This document shows positions 63,439-64,000 of a stretch of DNA of 64,000 nucleotides, in pieces. Origin of the DNA: MVRV01 sp964646755 (GTDB lineage: Bacteria > Desulfobacterota > Syntrophia > Syntrophales > Smithellaceae); assembly GCA_964646755.1 (NCBI GenBank), contig CAZYIE010000001.1, positions 62,001 to 126,000 of the forward strand, in the 5' to 3' direction. The position numbers were made by a program, and so were the translations under genes. The stretch's first letter is position 1. Every line of letters starts with the position of its first letter. Under the pieces are notes generated by a model. That model was not told where the DNA came from. It saw only the letters and a program-made list of their open reading frames with translations, and made no database searches.

Positions 63439-63750
63439 GATAAGGAAATGAACACCGAGATCAGGTCGATTTCCGGTTATTATACTTATTTAGGAGAGAT
63501 GCAGTTAAAAATTGGCGACCGCGCAGTTCTTTGCGCAGAAGGAGTCGGCGTTGTTGATAGATCATGTTGCGGCGCGGGGGGATGTTCCTTTTTTGAAGTC
63601 GCTGGGTATATGGTTTCCTGGAAGAAAAGTATAAACAGTAGTGGTAATGCCGTCAGTGATGTGATTCCGGTTGAAGATGATGGAGAAAGGAACCTAATTA
63701 AACAAGTGTTACGAAAAATATATACCCAGGCGCAGGTGAACTTTATATGA
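63439..63750 (+). pseudogene. 3' part of the conserved small gene split by IS21 (Cys-rich hypothetical)
   Basis: From 63448 an ATG with AAGGA just upstream could still express 100 residues: MNTEIRSISGYYTYLGEMQL, then EGVGVVDRSCCGAGGCSFFE near residue 31 with a CCGAGGC cluster, and a C-terminal RNLIKQVLRKIYTQAQVNF. I do not recognise a named family. The cysteine cluster could bind a metal or form disulfides. The gene precedes a TetR regulator by 35 bp and may form an operon with it. The original start at 60775 has been separated by the insertion. Confidence 0.6.
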
Positions 63751-63770
63751 CCCGCCCCAAATGTTTGTAC
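63745..63770. repeat. 26-bp dispersed motif, copy 2
   Basis: It starts ATATGACCCGCCCCAAAT and ends TGTAC, with 22 of 26 positions as in 38244-38269. It overlaps the stop codon of the preceding gene and lies 15 bp before the TetR start. Confidence 0.4.
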
Positions 63771-63785
63771 AGAAGGCAATAAGTT

Positions 63786-64000
63786 ATGATGAGGACTTTA
63801 GAAAAAGCGCGCAAATACCCAGAATCGCCTAAGGGACGGATTCTGACAGCAGCTCGTCGGTTGTTCGGTAAATACGGTTTCCGAGGCACAACGACCCGGA
63901 TGATTGCCGACGAGGTGGGAATCGACATTTCCACCCTCCACTATCACTGGGGTGACAAAATTGATCTCTACGATGCTTCCGTTCTCGACGTCAGTAAAGA
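63786..64000 (+). CDS. TetR/AcrR-family regulator (3' end outside window)
   Basis: The visible 71 codons contain a TetR DNA-binding domain: KGRILTAARRLFGKYGFRGT, then TRMIADEVGIDISTLHYHWG, the helix-turn-helix, and DKIDLYDASVL. Two adjacent ATGs (63786 and 63789) could start it. The ligand domain is outside the window. It probably regulates the gene next to it or genes beyond the window; TetR regulators of this kind often control fatty-acid catabolism. Confidence 0.85.
   Translation, partial: MMRTLEKARKYPESPKGRILTAARRLFGKYGFRGTTTRMIADEVGIDISTLHYHWGDKIDLYDASVLDVSK

Overview
The window looks like part of a draft or metagenome-assembled chromosome of an anaerobic, fatty-acid-oxidising bacterium. 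A syntrophic Desulfobacterota member (Syntrophus/Smithella type) is my best guess. That is an inference from gene content: many acyl-CoA ligases, acyl-CoA dehydrogenases and thiolases, and moderate GC. Two 10-N runs (10391-10400 and 29816-29825) show that it is a scaffold, and both junctions contain assembly artefacts. I found no rRNA, tRNA or CRISPR array.

Layout. (1) 1-6.2 kb, minus strand: a DUF3141 hydrolase (partial), a THUMP-type RNA methyltransferase, an ABC-2 exporter pair, a MaoC-like hydratase and a small membrane protein. (2) 6.5-10.7 kb, plus strand, sulfur metabolism: the stump of an Rrf2 regulator, mnmA, metY, a DUF559 endonuclease carried on a small inverted-repeat element, and cysK, which is interrupted by a chimeric assembly insert. 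(3) 10.8-13.4 kb: a TPP riboswitch with terminator, an unexplained structured leader, then thiM, thiE and a HAD-like phosphatase. (4) 13.4-17.6 kb: TPR, YhcH and CBM9-like proteins, then a graveyard of higA, truncated higB, an orphan TPP aptamer, a caspase-like stub, a frameshifted hicB and the tail of an FAD oxidase. (5) 17.6-23 kb, minus strand: acyl-CoA ligase, SDR, M20 peptidase and MFS transporter.

(6) 23.3-34.3 kb, plus strand, is a tightly packed biosynthetic-looking operon. It encodes a ketosynthase and a catalytically dead ketosynthase partner (KS/CLF pair), an AMP ligase, an acyl-CoA dehydrogenase, a radical-SAM protein, an MIO-type aromatic amino-acid ammonia-lyase, a hotdog thioesterase, a DAK2-DegV fusion and a GT2 glycosyltransferase. 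It resembles aryl-polyene or flexirubin logic but has no local ACP, ketoreductase or FabZ-type dehydratase. This is the best candidate for an undescribed system here.

(7) 35.6-60.4 kb is an apparent catabolic island for a hydrophobic acid or ketone. It holds a type II 3-hydroxyacyl-CoA dehydrogenase and thiolase, a MalT-like LuxR regulator, an envelope module (DUF1302, DUF1329, YCF48-like, MMPL/RND), acyl-CoA ligase, cupin, SCP2-type thiolase, nitronate-monooxygenase-like flavoprotein, an HMG-CoA-synthase-like/DUF35 fusion lacking the catalytic Cys and Glu, its thiolase partner, a propionyl-CoA-synthetase-like enzyme, an acyl-CoA dehydrogenase and a thioesterase. It is bordered and punctuated by gene scraps and a ~130-bp direct repeat. 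(8) 60.4-64 kb: tails of a BKACE-like and an enoyl-CoA hydratase gene, an intact IS21-family element inserted into a small conserved gene with a recognisable target duplication, and the start of a TetR regulator.
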